Below are positions 25,393 through 35,069 of a DNA stretch of 64,000 bases, piece after piece (within the stretch, counting starts at the first letter, position 1; each line of letters opens with the position of its first letter). The notes under the pieces were generated by a model. That model was not told the DNA's origin, did no database searches, and saw only the letters and a list, made by a program, of their open reading frames with translations. Position numbers and translations under genes: made by a program. Location: contig NZ_CP040272.1 in NCBI RefSeq assembly GCF_013393905.1, positions 7,759,501-7,823,500 on the forward strand, in the 5' to 3' direction. Source of the DNA: Nostoc sp. C052 (GTDB taxonomy: Bacteria > Cyanobacteriota > Cyanobacteriia > Cyanobacteriales > Nostocaceae).

Positions 25393-27939
25393 TCACAGCC
25401 AGTTACCAACTAAAACGAAGGCAGACCAAAAGAAAGGATCGTGGAAATCAGTTTGGCGGAGCAGGCTAATTTGGGCTTGCCGCAGGGCTTCAGCTTTAGA
25501 GATTTTGGGCTGTCGCAGTTGGTCATAGAAGCGCGTCATCAGCATTTCGGCTGCTTTATCTTTGACAGGCCAGAGAGTGGCAATGGTTGAGCGGGCACCA
25601 GATTTGACAGCCAGTCCTGCTAGTCCCAGAACGGCGCGATCGTCTCCTGCTGCTGTATCACAGGCACTCAGTACTAGCAACTCAATCGCTTTCGATGGCT
25701 CGTTACCCCGATTTTTGAGAAGTTCGGATAATTCCTTGACGTTGACTTCTCCATCCCAAGTTAGCAGGAAGGTATCTTCAAGGCGGGAGCTAAACTGTCC
25801 GTGGGTTGCTAGATGGACAATACCTGCACTACTAGATTTGACGCTATCGGCCAGGGCTTGACTGGTGAATTGCTTATTTAGCAATGTTGAAGATGGCATT
25901 GTCCTTGATATTTGCTTAACTTCCGATTCGACGGCAGGTAAAGCGCTAAAGCCATTACGAGATTGACTGATGCCACCAACGATCGCACCAATATGATTTT
26001 GCTGGAGCGATCGCGCAGCCATTAATTGCATTCCTGGTGAGAGGGCAATAGCATACTTCTCGATCAGATATTGCTTACCGTCATACAGAGCTGCTATGGG
26101 TATATTACGTAATCGACCATCTAAAACAAATACTAATGTTTTGGTATCTTTGAAGGCTTGATCCATTTCCGCCGGACGTATTAGCCAATTATAAACTTCT
26201 TGGGACAAGCGATCGCGCTCTTGGGAATCTGAGACAGGATTGAAGCTAACTAATAATTTTTCTAGAGTTTGTTCGATATCGGTAAGAGATTTTTGGGTTA
26301 CGTAATAACGCAAAGGTTGTCCGGTTTTAGAGAGGATGATTGCGAGGCGATCTGGCAAGATAATCGGATAAATTACAGTTGCACTGGGGTCAACTTGGTC
26401 AATCTGCTGCGCTCTATCTAAACAAGCTTCCCGGAAAAAGTTATCGAGTTCTGCAACTTGCAATGCCTCAATTAAATCACGGGCTTGCATTAGTGCTGCC
26501 TGATTTGGTTGCCGATCTAAAAGTAAACTAACCAGTTCGCGGTAAACAGGCTCCACACTTTCACGAAAAGAAAACTGAACATCGGGGTTGACAGCAACTA
26601 AATCCCCCCGAATTGATTTTAAAGCTTTGACCGCTTCAGTATAGGCACTAATTGCTTCTGGGCGATCGCCTTGTTCTTTATATAACTGTCCTATCTGCCA
26701 AGCCGATTGAGCAATGATCTCGTCAGCTTGGAGTTGACGCGCAATGTTGAGGGATTTCTGAGTTAATTCCTGTGCTTGTGATAACTGTTTTGTCCGACGA
26801 TAGAGTTTTCCCCACTGATGCAGTGCATAAGCTTCTGCTTGAGCATCTTGGATTTTTTGTGCAGATTTGACTGTAACTGCCATCAGTTGTGCCAGGTCTT
26901 TCAGTGGTAAGATTCGGTCAGGATTTGACCGTCGATTCAGGATAGCAACAAAATGGATCGCTGCGTAGAGAGAGGTATGGCTAGGGGGTAGTTCTCCAAG
27001 TTGTTGTAGTAGCTGAGGTGCAAGTGTGGTAGCCAACTCAAACTTGTCATAATCGAGGAAAAGCTTAAACTGAGCTAAACGCGCCTCTAAGCGATCGCTT
27101 GGATTTGTGGTTAGCTGTTCTGCTTGTTGAAAGTAATCTAATGCCACCTCTGGCTCGTGCAAATCAACGCTGGTTTTTCCTAAGCTAAGTAAGATGGAAC
27201 TCAACTGAGGTGTAGTTTCAATTTTACGAGCGATCGCCAAACCTTGCTCTAACACCTTTTGACTCTTGCTAGAGTCGCCAATTATTTGCAAAGCTAAACC
27301 AAGTGATCGCAGCCCACTCACTTTAATTTCTGAATCTGGCATTGCTTTTAACTTTTGATTGAGATCCTCCAACTGCTGTTTAGAACGGCGATAAAATCCC
27401 AAACTTTGTAAAGCTTGTGCCTGGTTAATTTGACTACCCAAGCTGCCCATTTTATCGCCTGCTTGTTCATAATATTTTTGAGCTTGTTGCCAATTTTCAA
27501 GGGCAGTTTCGGCTTTGCCATTGTGCAATTGCAAATTTGCTTGGGTATTGAGTGCCTGCGCCCAGAGAATTGCATCAGCAGAGGGAATAGAGGTTTGCAA
27601 CAATTTCAAGCTTTGCTCAATAGATTGGCTGGCTGCTTCCCATTGATTCAATTCCTGTTGTACCAGTGAAAGGTAGCTCAAGCTTAGGGCTTCGTTGGTG
27701 CGATCGCCTTGGCTATGATACTGTCGTGCTGCCGTTTCCCAAATCGTTACTGCTTCTGTAAAGTGTCCTGAACGGTAGAGATTCCGTCCTTGCTCTAGCC
27801 AATTGCTAGGTTGAGAAGAAAGAACTGTGGTTGTTACTGGTACAGATGCTTTTACAGGTGTAATGGTAAGTGCTAAACACAAACTTAAAATACTGAGACT
27901 GACATATAACCAACGAGTTTGTTTAATTTGGAAAATCAT
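25393..27939 (-). CDS. Secreted TPR-CHAT protein (caspase-like protease fold)
   Basis: 848 residues. The signal peptide ends about at residue 32 (...TPVKA). A TPR solenoid spans about residues 45-440 (e.g. WLEQGRNLYRSGHFTEAVTIWETAARQY). The CHAT domain covers about 560-848. The catalytic dyad is intact: His713 in HLATHGQF and Cys760 in LVLSACDTAAG. The ending GWSAFVLVGN-like is present as FFWSAFVLVGNWL. CHAT domains are caspase/separase relatives with protease activity in characterised cases. The start is 111 bp after the first TpsA stop, so it is probably in the same transcript as the secretion genes. Likely periplasmic substrates include the DUF928 repeats or the TpsA exoproteins. That is inference only. 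Confidence 0.92.
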   Translation of the reverse strand: MIFQIKQTRWLYVSLSILSLCLALTITPVKASVPVTTTVLSSQPSNWLEQGRNLYRSGHFTEAVTIWETAARQYHSQGDRTNEALSLSYLSLVQQELNQWEAASQSIEQSLKLLQTSIPSADAILWAQALNTQANLQLHNGKAETALENWQQAQKYYEQAGDKMGSLGSQINQAQALQSLGFYRRSKQQLEDLNQKLKAMPDSEIKVSGLRSLGLALQIIGDSSKSQKVLEQGLAIARKIETTPQLSSILLSLGKTSVDLHEPEVALDYFQQAEQLTTNPSDRLEARLAQFKLFLDYDKFELATTLAPQLLQQLGELPPSHTSLYAAIHFVAILNRRSNPDRILPLKDLAQLMAVTVKSAQKIQDAQAEAYALHQWGKLYRRTKQLSQAQELTQKSLNIARQLQADEIIAQSAWQIGQLYKEQGDRPEAISAYTEAVKALKSIRGDLVAVNPDVQFSFRESVEPVYRELVSLLLDRQPNQAALMQARDLIEALQVAELDNFFREACLDRAQQIDQVDPSATVIYPIILPDRLAIILSKTGQPLRYYVTQKSLTDIEQTLEKLLVSFNPVSDSQERDRLSQEVYNWLIRPAEMDQAFKDTKTLVFVLDGRLRNIPIAALYDGKQYLIEKYAIALSPGMQLMAARSLQQNHIGAIVGGISQSRNGFSALPAVESEVKQISRTMPSSTLLNKQFTSQALADSVKSSSAGIVHLATHGQFSSRLEDTFLLTWDGEVNVKELSELLKNRGNEPSKAIELLVLSACDTAAGDDRAVLGLAGLAVKSGARSTIATLWPVKDKAAEMLMTRFYDQLRQPKISKAEALRQAQISLLRQTDFHDPFFWSAFVLVGNWL

Positions 27940-28050
27940 AGATAGTTACCAAGATTGATCACAGCTTTTGAAAAATCACTTACATCACAGTAGAAGGGCT
28001 TATATTGCCTAACCTTCTGATTTCGATCTTCTATATAAATCGGCAACCAC

Positions 28051-30624
28051 TCACGGCTGTGCGATCCGCGACTTTTTGAAAAAGTCGCGGATCTGGCCTA
28101 AATTCTTCTTAGGAAGTGCCGCACAGGTTAAAGATGGTTGCACCTGAGTAGAAGGTTGATTTGCAACTAACTCGATTTTGCCTTGAGCATTTTGTCCCCA
28201 ACCAGTGGCTTGAATAAGAGTTTCTGGGGTGGTTGGAAGTTGTGCAGTGACGGAACTCTTTTTTCGGTACGCAGAGATGTCGCGCATATCATCCCAAGTG
28301 CGATCGCTTGTCACTTGCTGATTGGGATTTTGCGGTACGCCACCCCGTCCCGTGGCGACAAATCGACTACCTTGATTTGCAGAACAACCACTGGCTATTT
28401 GTTGCGATGGGTCTGTGGGATTTTCTGGCAATTCTACTAAACCAGAGTTTGGATCGACACCAACATTATTGATTTGTACCGTGCCATTAATATTAAATTC
28501 GGAACTAGCTGTGATGTCGTTGGTCTGGTTTTCTCTAGGGTTAAGGGTATTGCGGTATTCTAGACCAATAATACCTTGAGTAGTGATATCAATATTGCCA
28601 CCTTTTCCTTTCACAGCATTAGCAACAATGTCACTATTTTCCAGTCCAGCGATAATAGGAGCATTGATGCTAATATTGCCGCCATTACCATTACCCGCCG
28701 ATGTCGTACTAATCAAACTATTGTGGCGTAGCAACAACAGATCGCTGACTTGTGAGCTAATATTGCCTCCCTCACCCGATGCTGTTTGAGCTTGAATGCT
28801 GCCTTGACTATCTAAAAACATCTTATTGGCAACAATTTTGATATTACCCCCATCACCTGTACCTTGGTTGGTAACACTGACTGCACCACCATTGGTCAGC
28901 GTCAGAGTTGGGGTGGTTACATTCACGGTTCCTGCATTCGCTGACAGAACATTTGGCAAATTGAATAACTGTTTGATTAATGGTGGAGAGACAAGGACGG
29001 CTGAGTTAATACTGCTATTGTTAGCTTGGCTGTGCCCATCAATTAGAATTGATTCCGTCGCGTTAATATTTAAATTTCCAGCTTGACCAATCAAGAAGGA
29101 TGTGGTTGCTAACGCTCCTCCATTGAGCAGTTGTAATCGGTTAGTATCCAACGTCAAGGTTTGGGCATTGCCTGTACCGTAAGTGATTGCACTAATGTTG
29201 CTATAGAGTCCTGCCGGGTTATCTCCCGTGACAGTCGTATTTTTATTGCGAATGGTGACTTGCCCCGTAGAACCAGTTGCAAATGTTACTGAAGAGATGG
29301 CTGCTCCCCCAGAAACCAGTAGATTATCACTGTTAATGGAGAGATTGCCTGCTGATTTAGCTGTTCGGGAAGAGGTAGTCAGGGTGGTTACTCCTGTGGG
29401 GTTGATAGGAGAGAAACCAGATAAATCAACTGTCCCAGCATCAATCTGAATATTGCCACTGGCAGGCAATCCAAAAGCATTGGTGTTGACTCCTGCCCCT
29501 TGTGAGAGGGTTAATTGGGGAGTGATGATATGGATGGGTGAACCTGTGCCAGTATTCAACCCTTCAGAGCGGATGCCACTACGAATTTGGGCATTGGCTG
29601 TTGTACCAACAATATTAATCCCTTCTGAGGCCTGTAAAAAAATTTCACCCCCAGCGACATTTCCCAGATTTTTGGAAAATATAATTGAACCATTGCTGAT
29701 TTGAATGTGCCTTCCCTGTAACTGTACTGAACCAGCATTCAATGCCCCTAAACTGGCTAATGCTCCTACAGTCAACAAGGATTTTTGGGTGAGTTGGATA
29801 TCTGCAAAGCTTTGCCCGCTCTCGTAACTTAAGTGATAACCCTGAGAGATGGGGTTCAAGCTGACCAATCCTACTCCGCTTAAACTGCCCAATTCCACAC
29901 GTCCTTCAGGCGCGTTCAAGGTTGCCCCGGTAAGATTTAAGTCGCCTCCTACCAGTGCCAAGGTTTTTCCTGGCTTTACCCTCAGTTCTGAGGAGCTGGG
30001 GTTTTGAGTGATGGGGGTGAGGCTACTGACAGTTGTTAGGGCATGACCTGTACCTTGAACTGTTATAGGGGTTGGATTACTGCCCATTTGTAAGCCAATG
30101 GGGACACTCATCGTCAGCAATGGTATCGCTCCGGGATTAGTCGCACTAAATTCCACCCCATCGGCAAACTTAATACTATTCGCCGTCGTTGCGATAAACG
30201 AACCGCCAATATTCAACGCGGCATTTTTACCAAACACAATCCCCGCAGGATTCATTAAAAACAAACTTACCGAGTTACTATTATTAATAGTGCTAATTAA
30301 TCCATTAATATCGGAAATATTTCCACCCGTGACCCGACTAAATATAGTTGTAATAGTTGGTGTATTCACTAAATCAAAGGTTGCTGAACCGCCAGCAGGT
30401 ATTGAGAAATTACTAAAGCTGTGAAATAAATTATTGCCTTTTTCGATACCATTAATAATTGTGAAGTTATTACCATTGGGATTAACAATGGTCTTGGTAG
30501 TACCGTCAGATATTACCTGAGCGATCGCTGGTCGCATTATCCCTGGAGTAAATAACCCAGTTGTTAATATAATTAGAAAAGCGTAGGCGCTTTGTGGCTT
30601 GTCGTTAGACATCGCTCTCATCAC
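28051..30624 (-). CDS. Two-partner secretion exoprotein TpsA (filamentous haemagglutinin N-terminal domain)
   Basis: 857 residues. After the signal sequence (about residues 15-36, ending IAQ) comes a TPS/haemagglutination activity domain (about 40-170) with GNNFTIINGIEKGNNLFHSF and SLFLMNPAGIVFG. Long beta-helix repeats follow (G-N-I and L-x-x-G rich) to about 760. The C-terminal region (about 760-857) contains SGCSANQGSRFVATGRGG and a second Cys in SLTCAALPKK, the only two Cys in the mature protein. The last residues (IRDFFKKSRIAQP) are encoded by a near-perfect 31-bp palindrome absent from the sister gene. It is exported through the TpsB pore and is probably a surface adhesin or matrix protein. 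Confidence 0.93.
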   Translation of the reverse strand: MMRAMSNDKPQSAYAFLIILTTGLFTPGIMRPAIAQVISDGTTKTIVNPNGNNFTIINGIEKGNNLFHSFSNFSIPAGGSATFDLVNTPTITTIFSRVTGGNISDINGLISTINNSNSVSLFLMNPAGIVFGKNAALNIGGSFIATTANSIKFADGVEFSATNPGAIPLLTMSVPIGLQMGSNPTPITVQGTGHALTTVSSLTPITQNPSSSELRVKPGKTLALVGGDLNLTGATLNAPEGRVELGSLSGVGLVSLNPISQGYHLSYESGQSFADIQLTQKSLLTVGALASLGALNAGSVQLQGRHIQISNGSIIFSKNLGNVAGGEIFLQASEGINIVGTTANAQIRSGIRSEGLNTGTGSPIHIITPQLTLSQGAGVNTNAFGLPASGNIQIDAGTVDLSGFSPINPTGVTTLTTSSRTAKSAGNLSINSDNLLVSGGAAISSVTFATGSTGQVTIRNKNTTVTGDNPAGLYSNISAITYGTGNAQTLTLDTNRLQLLNGGALATTSFLIGQAGNLNINATESILIDGHSQANNSSINSAVLVSPPLIKQLFNLPNVLSANAGTVNVTTPTLTLTNGGAVSVTNQGTGDGGNIKIVANKMFLDSQGSIQAQTASGEGGNISSQVSDLLLLRHNSLISTTSAGNGNGGNISINAPIIAGLENSDIVANAVKGKGGNIDITTQGIIGLEYRNTLNPRENQTNDITASSEFNINGTVQINNVGVDPNSGLVELPENPTDPSQQIASGCSANQGSRFVATGRGGVPQNPNQQVTSDRTWDDMRDISAYRKKSSVTAQLPTTPETLIQATGWGQNAQGKIELVANQPSTQVQPSLTCAALPKKNLGQIRDFFKKSRIAQP
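28063..28093. repeat. 31-bp palindrome overlapping the TpsA 3' end
   Basis: GATCCGCGACTTTTT (28063-28077) pairs perfectly with 28079-28093 around a single central base. It encodes the RDFFKKSR part of the C terminus and ends 12 bp before the stop codon. It is not followed by a T-run on the minus strand, so it is not a classical terminator. Confidence 0.85.
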
Positions 30625-30690
30625 TAAAAACTTCCTTCACGTAATTTATATTTAGAGTTCCCTAAATAAATGACATTGTGGATCATATAA

Positions 30691-33150
30691 TTAACCTTTA
30701 TTAACAGCAGCACAGGTTAACGACTGTTGCACCTGAGTAGAAGATTTATCGCCAACTAACTCAATTTTGCCTTGGGCATTACGATGCCAAGAAGTAGCTT
30801 GGATGAAAACTTCTGGTGATGCAGGCGTTTGAGTGGTAACATTGCTCTTTTTCTGGAATGCAGTCAGATTACGGGTATCAGACCAAGTGCGATCGCTCGT
30901 TACTTGCTGATTGGGATTTTGCGCTACACCACCCCGTCCCGTGGCGACAAATCGACTGCCTTGGTTTGCAGAACAACCACTAGCTATTTGCTGCGATGGA
31001 TCGGTGACATTTGCTGGTAGTTCAACTAACCCAGAATTGGGATCGACACCAATATTATTAACTTGAACAGTACCGCTAACCCCAAACTGTGAACTGGCAG
31101 TGATGTCATTTTCTGGAGTCAGTTGAGGACGATATTTCAACCCAATAATTCCCTGGGTAGTGATTTGAATATTGCCACCTTTTCCTTGGACTGCATTAGC
31201 AATAATGTCACTGTTTTCTAAACCCACAATGTTCGGAGCATTAATCGTAATATTGCCACCATTACCACTGTTACCTGCTTCTGCACTGATCAAGCTGCCA
31301 TGACGCATCAATAGTAGATCCCGCAGTTGCAAATTAGTGTTCCCACCTCCACCTGCTTTAGTAGATGCTGAAATACTAGCCCCATTGTCGAGTCGTAAGG
31401 TGTTCGCCTGAATGTTTAGAGTACCAGCTTTACCGGAGCCAAGGTTTTGGACAAAAACGGTTGCACCATTACTAATGTTAAGAACTGGGGTTTTAATTGT
31501 GGTGTTACCTGAAGTAGCGCGAGAAACTCCACTAACAGGACGAACTGCCGTACCAATATAGCTGGAATTTTGTGCATCTTTGACACCATTCACATCGATT
31601 GATTCAGACGCATTGATAGTCAGTGAACCCGCATTTCCTAAAACTATGCTAGAAGCTGACACTCTGGCGCCAGCTTGAACTGAGAGTGTGCGAGTATCGA
31701 TTTTCAAATCCCCTGCATTACCAAACCCGAATGTGGCAGTAGACAACAGACTAAAATATAAACCCTTTGGCGCTCCCTCATTTGTCACCTGAATTGTATC
31801 TGCCTTCACGATGAGATCGCCGCCATTACCAAAACTGTAGGGTCTTGCTGCTATATTGCCGCCAGCTAAAATAGACAGGTTTTGAGTGGAGATAGCAATA
31901 TTTCCACCTTTCCCAGTCCCATAGGAAGCGGCTAATATCTGGCTGACTGCTCGAAAAGGAGAAGGATCTCCAAAGGCAAAACCATTCACCCGCATTTCAT
32001 CAGTATTGATTGCAATATTGCCACCTGGTGCTGTGCTAAAGGTACGGTCGAAGATATACCCACCCCCATCAATATTCAATTTTGGGGTGGTAACAATAAT
32101 ATTGCCTGCCGCACCTGGAGATATAGTTTCATTAATTAAACTGCTGGAACTCTTAAAATCAGGAGATTTGCCGATAATCTGGAGGGAGTCCATAGCATTG
32201 ATTGCAATATTACCAGCAGTTTGGTTGCTGCGATTTTGTACTAATATCAGTGAACCATCTTGGATGCTGACCTGTTTACCCTGAATTTGGATGGCTCCTC
32301 CCCTTTGCCCACTGAGATCGCGTGTAGATGCTAAAGCTCGTTGGGTGAGCTGAATATCGCCAAAACTCAAAGCATTAGGATAACTCAGCGCAAATCCTTC
32401 AGGGATGGAATTGATGGCGACGCTTCCGCTAGTGATGCTACCCAGTTCTATTTGTCCCCCTGGTGCGGAGAGCAATCCTCCATCTAAGGCAACATTCCCA
32501 CCCAGCAATGCCAGCGTTTTTCCAGGTTGCAACTGTAATCCTCTTGCACCAAGACTTAATCCAGAAACCTGAAGTGAGTCGCCTAATTGGGCATTGTGTC
32601 CTGACCCTTGGACGGTAATGGCTCCTGGATTGCTACCAAATTGCAAGCCAACTGGCACATTGATCGTCAACAAAGGGGCTGGTGTAGTATTGGTAGCACT
32701 AAACTCCACTCCGTCAGAGAACTTGATGCTGGTTGCAGTTGTTCCAAAAAATGATCCACCAATATTTAGTTGAGCATTAGACCCAAACAAAATACCCGCC
32801 GGATTGAGCAGGAATAAATTGGCGCTACCATTGGCACGGATTAAACCATCAATATTAGATACACTACCGCCTGTGATACGGGCAAAGATGTTTTGCACAT
32901 CGGTGGCATTATTGAAGAAGGCAGAACCACCTGTAGGCAAGGAGAACTGGCTGAAGCTATGAAACAAGTTTTTCCCGATCTGATTGCCATTGATGATAGT
33001 GAAGTTATTACCGCTTTGGGAGACGGTGGTGTTAAGAGTGCTATCAGGTGTCACCTGGGCGTTGCTCGAATTGCTCCAGAGGAGTACAGTACCCAAAGAT
33101 ACAAGCATCATGCTATTCAGAATACACAGCCAAATAGAGGTTGTTTTCAT
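30691..33150 (-). CDS. Two-partner secretion exoprotein TpsA, second copy
   Basis: 819 residues, paralogous to the next gene downstream and 66 bp from it. The signal peptide is about residues 1-31 (...SNAQ). The TPS domain is about 35-165 (GNNFTIINGNQIGKNLFHSF, LFLLNPAGILFG). A repetitive beta-helix runs to about 720, and the shared C-terminal region has GVDPNSGLVELPANVTDP, SGCSANQGSRFVATGRGG and SLTCAAVNKG. The mature protein has only these two Cys. Similarity to the sister is strongest at both ends, while the middle is diverged. It lies 116 bp downstream of tpsB. It should be exported through the outer membrane and displayed or released at the surface. Confidence 0.93.
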   Translation of the reverse strand: MKTTSIWLCILNSMMLVSLGTVLLWSNSSNAQVTPDSTLNTTVSQSGNNFTIINGNQIGKNLFHSFSQFSLPTGGSAFFNNATDVQNIFARITGGSVSNIDGLIRANGSANLFLLNPAGILFGSNAQLNIGGSFFGTTATSIKFSDGVEFSATNTTPAPLLTINVPVGLQFGSNPGAITVQGSGHNAQLGDSLQVSGLSLGARGLQLQPGKTLALLGGNVALDGGLLSAPGGQIELGSITSGSVAINSIPEGFALSYPNALSFGDIQLTQRALASTRDLSGQRGGAIQIQGKQVSIQDGSLILVQNRSNQTAGNIAINAMDSLQIIGKSPDFKSSSSLINETISPGAAGNIIVTTPKLNIDGGGYIFDRTFSTAPGGNIAINTDEMRVNGFAFGDPSPFRAVSQILAASYGTGKGGNIAISTQNLSILAGGNIAARPYSFGNGGDLIVKADTIQVTNEGAPKGLYFSLLSTATFGFGNAGDLKIDTRTLSVQAGARVSASSIVLGNAGSLTINASESIDVNGVKDAQNSSYIGTAVRPVSGVSRATSGNTTIKTPVLNISNGATVFVQNLGSGKAGTLNIQANTLRLDNGASISASTKAGGGGNTNLQLRDLLLMRHGSLISAEAGNSGNGGNITINAPNIVGLENSDIIANAVQGKGGNIQITTQGIIGLKYRPQLTPENDITASSQFGVSGTVQVNNIGVDPNSGLVELPANVTDPSQQIASGCSANQGSRFVATGRGGVAQNPNQQVTSDRTWSDTRNLTAFQKKSNVTTQTPASPEVFIQATSWHRNAQGKIELVGDKSSTQVQQSLTCAAVNKG

Positions 33151-33266
33151 TGTTTAGTTCACCGAAATTCCCAATTGCCTAAACCTATGACTCTCAATAC
33201 CCTGAGAGCTTTTTGAATTAAAAACTTTCTGAGCGATCCGTATTCATAGAGGGATTATTGATCGCT

Positions 33267-35069
33267 TTAAAACGGCGAATAACGTAGTGAGAAGTACAAC
33301 CCATTTTCTTGGAGCGATCGCTTTTCACCATCCACCGAGATTAAAGGAATGCCCCAATCTAGGCGGGCTGATAAGTCATCACCCTGTTTCCACAACAGCC
33401 CCAACCCAGTACTAACAAGGGTACTCGGTGATGGATTGTCGCCCTTAACATTCCAGCCTTTGCCCACATCAATGAATGGTGTAAGTTGTAGTACCCCGCC
33501 AATCTTGTCAGCGCGGACAATGGGGACTCGAAATTCTGCCGAAAATAACAGGCCGTTATCTGTGAGTAATGCGTCTTGGCGATAACCCCTGACACTTAGC
33601 TGTCCACCAAGACCAAATTGCTCTAAAGGCACTAAGGAATCTGCTGCTAATTGGAAATCGCCCCTGGCTAAAAATAGAGTGTCTGGTGCTAATTGCCGTA
33701 CCCACTGCGCTTGTCCTCGCCATGCGAAAAAGCGGCTATCTGGTTCAGTATCACTAACATTAGCACCGAACCAATCTACACCAAAACTCAATTGCGATCG
33801 CGCCGCAAATACATACTGGTTACTTCGCTGGGTATATTCTTGAAAAAAGCGCAGAGCCGAAATATTGGTTTTTCCGTTGGCATCTGCACCGGGGGAGAGT
33901 CGAAACGGCCCGATGTTATCAAGACCCAACTCAGTTTGGCTTTCCTGGCGCGAGAATGACAGTCCAATTGCCAATTCTTGGGTTGGTTTTTGCACCAGTG
34001 GTTGCCGATAGCCCAATTCGTAAGTTCGGCTATTTGACTGAATATCAAGGACGCTGAATGGTTGTTCAATTACGTGGTTCCATCCCTGGCTAAACCCAAA
34101 GGATATAGTGCCATTGTAGGCATTAATCGGTAGTGTGTAATTGGCATTAATGCTATTACTACCATCAGTATTGGCGTATCCTACGCTCAGGGTATCGCCC
34201 AAGCCTAATAAATTCGCTTCTTGCAAATCTATTCCCCGGCGAAAACTACCGACACTAGGCGATCGCCCATTATCCAGGCTTGTTGTCAGCTTAAAAGTTT
34301 CTGCTTCTTTAACCTCAACTTGCAACACATTAGTTCCCGGATGCACGCCTGTCTGCAACTCGGCTGACAGGTTTTGAATTCGCGGATCAAGGCGGAGTAG
34401 TTGTAGTTTTTCTAGTAAGTGTGGTACATTCAACGGTTTGCCAGCACCAAGTTGGATGCGATCGCGAATGTATTGACTACGTAATCGTCTATTACCAATG
34501 ATTTTGATTTCTTGCAGACTGCCCTCAATCACCTGAATTTTAATCGTTCCAGCTTCTATTGTCTGCGGCGTAATCAATGCTCCTGTGGTGACATAACCGT
34601 TATCGGTGTAGAGCTTGGTGATTGCATCTTTGATTTGCAATAATTCTGCAAATGTCAGTTCTCTTCCCACAAAGGGTTTTGTAATAGTTGCAAACTGTTC
34701 TGGTTTAAAAACTGTACTACCAACTACTTCAACGCGATCGACCCGAAATTTGGTATTAGAGTCATCCTGTTTCGGAATTGATTGATCTGGTATTGTTGGT
34801 AAAGGAAGCAATTGATTGTTGTCTGCTGGCTTCGGCAACACATCCATAGGCAAGGGAGTGACAGGAACTTCTTCTAATCGGCTAGGCGGTAAGATTTGAG
34901 AATTAGGGGTTTGGGCAATGGCCTCCTGACAATTACATAGCACTGCTGCCAAAATAAACCCAAATGCTAAAGGTCGTAGTTCAGAGATAATACTTAGAGT
35001 ATTATGTAGTATTTTTTGACTATAAGATACTGGCTTAATAATAGAGTTTTCTTTAACGACTTCTTTCAC
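33267..35069 (-). CDS. Two-partner secretion transporter TpsB (ShlB/FhaC/HecB family)
   Basis: 600-residue outer-membrane pore of a two-partner (type Vb) secretion system. The signal region (about residues 30-52) is followed by a Pro-rich stretch. Two POTRA modules follow: FRVDRVEVVGSTVFKPEQF (about 105-185) and LQEIKIIGNRRLRSQYI (about 185-260). A 16-strand Omp85-type barrel runs from about 260 to 600. The L6 signature LSVRGYRQDALL and the C-terminal YSPF, ending in Phe as outer-membrane barrels do, are present. It is first in transcription order, followed by two tpsA genes, its evident substrates. Confidence 0.94.
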   Translation of the reverse strand: MKEVVKENSIIKPVSYSQKILHNTLSIISELRPLAFGFILAAVLCNCQEAIAQTPNSQILPPSRLEEVPVTPLPMDVLPKPADNNQLLPLPTIPDQSIPKQDDSNTKFRVDRVEVVGSTVFKPEQFATITKPFVGRELTFAELLQIKDAITKLYTDNGYVTTGALITPQTIEAGTIKIQVIEGSLQEIKIIGNRRLRSQYIRDRIQLGAGKPLNVPHLLEKLQLLRLDPRIQNLSAELQTGVHPGTNVLQVEVKEAETFKLTTSLDNGRSPSVGSFRRGIDLQEANLLGLGDTLSVGYANTDGSNSINANYTLPINAYNGTISFGFSQGWNHVIEQPFSVLDIQSNSRTYELGYRQPLVQKPTQELAIGLSFSRQESQTELGLDNIGPFRLSPGADANGKTNISALRFFQEYTQRSNQYVFAARSQLSFGVDWFGANVSDTEPDSRFFAWRGQAQWVRQLAPDTLFLARGDFQLAADSLVPLEQFGLGGQLSVRGYRQDALLTDNGLLFSAEFRVPIVRADKIGGVLQLTPFIDVGKGWNVKGDNPSPSTLVSTGLGLLWKQGDDLSARLDWGIPLISVDGEKRSLQENGLYFSLRYSPF

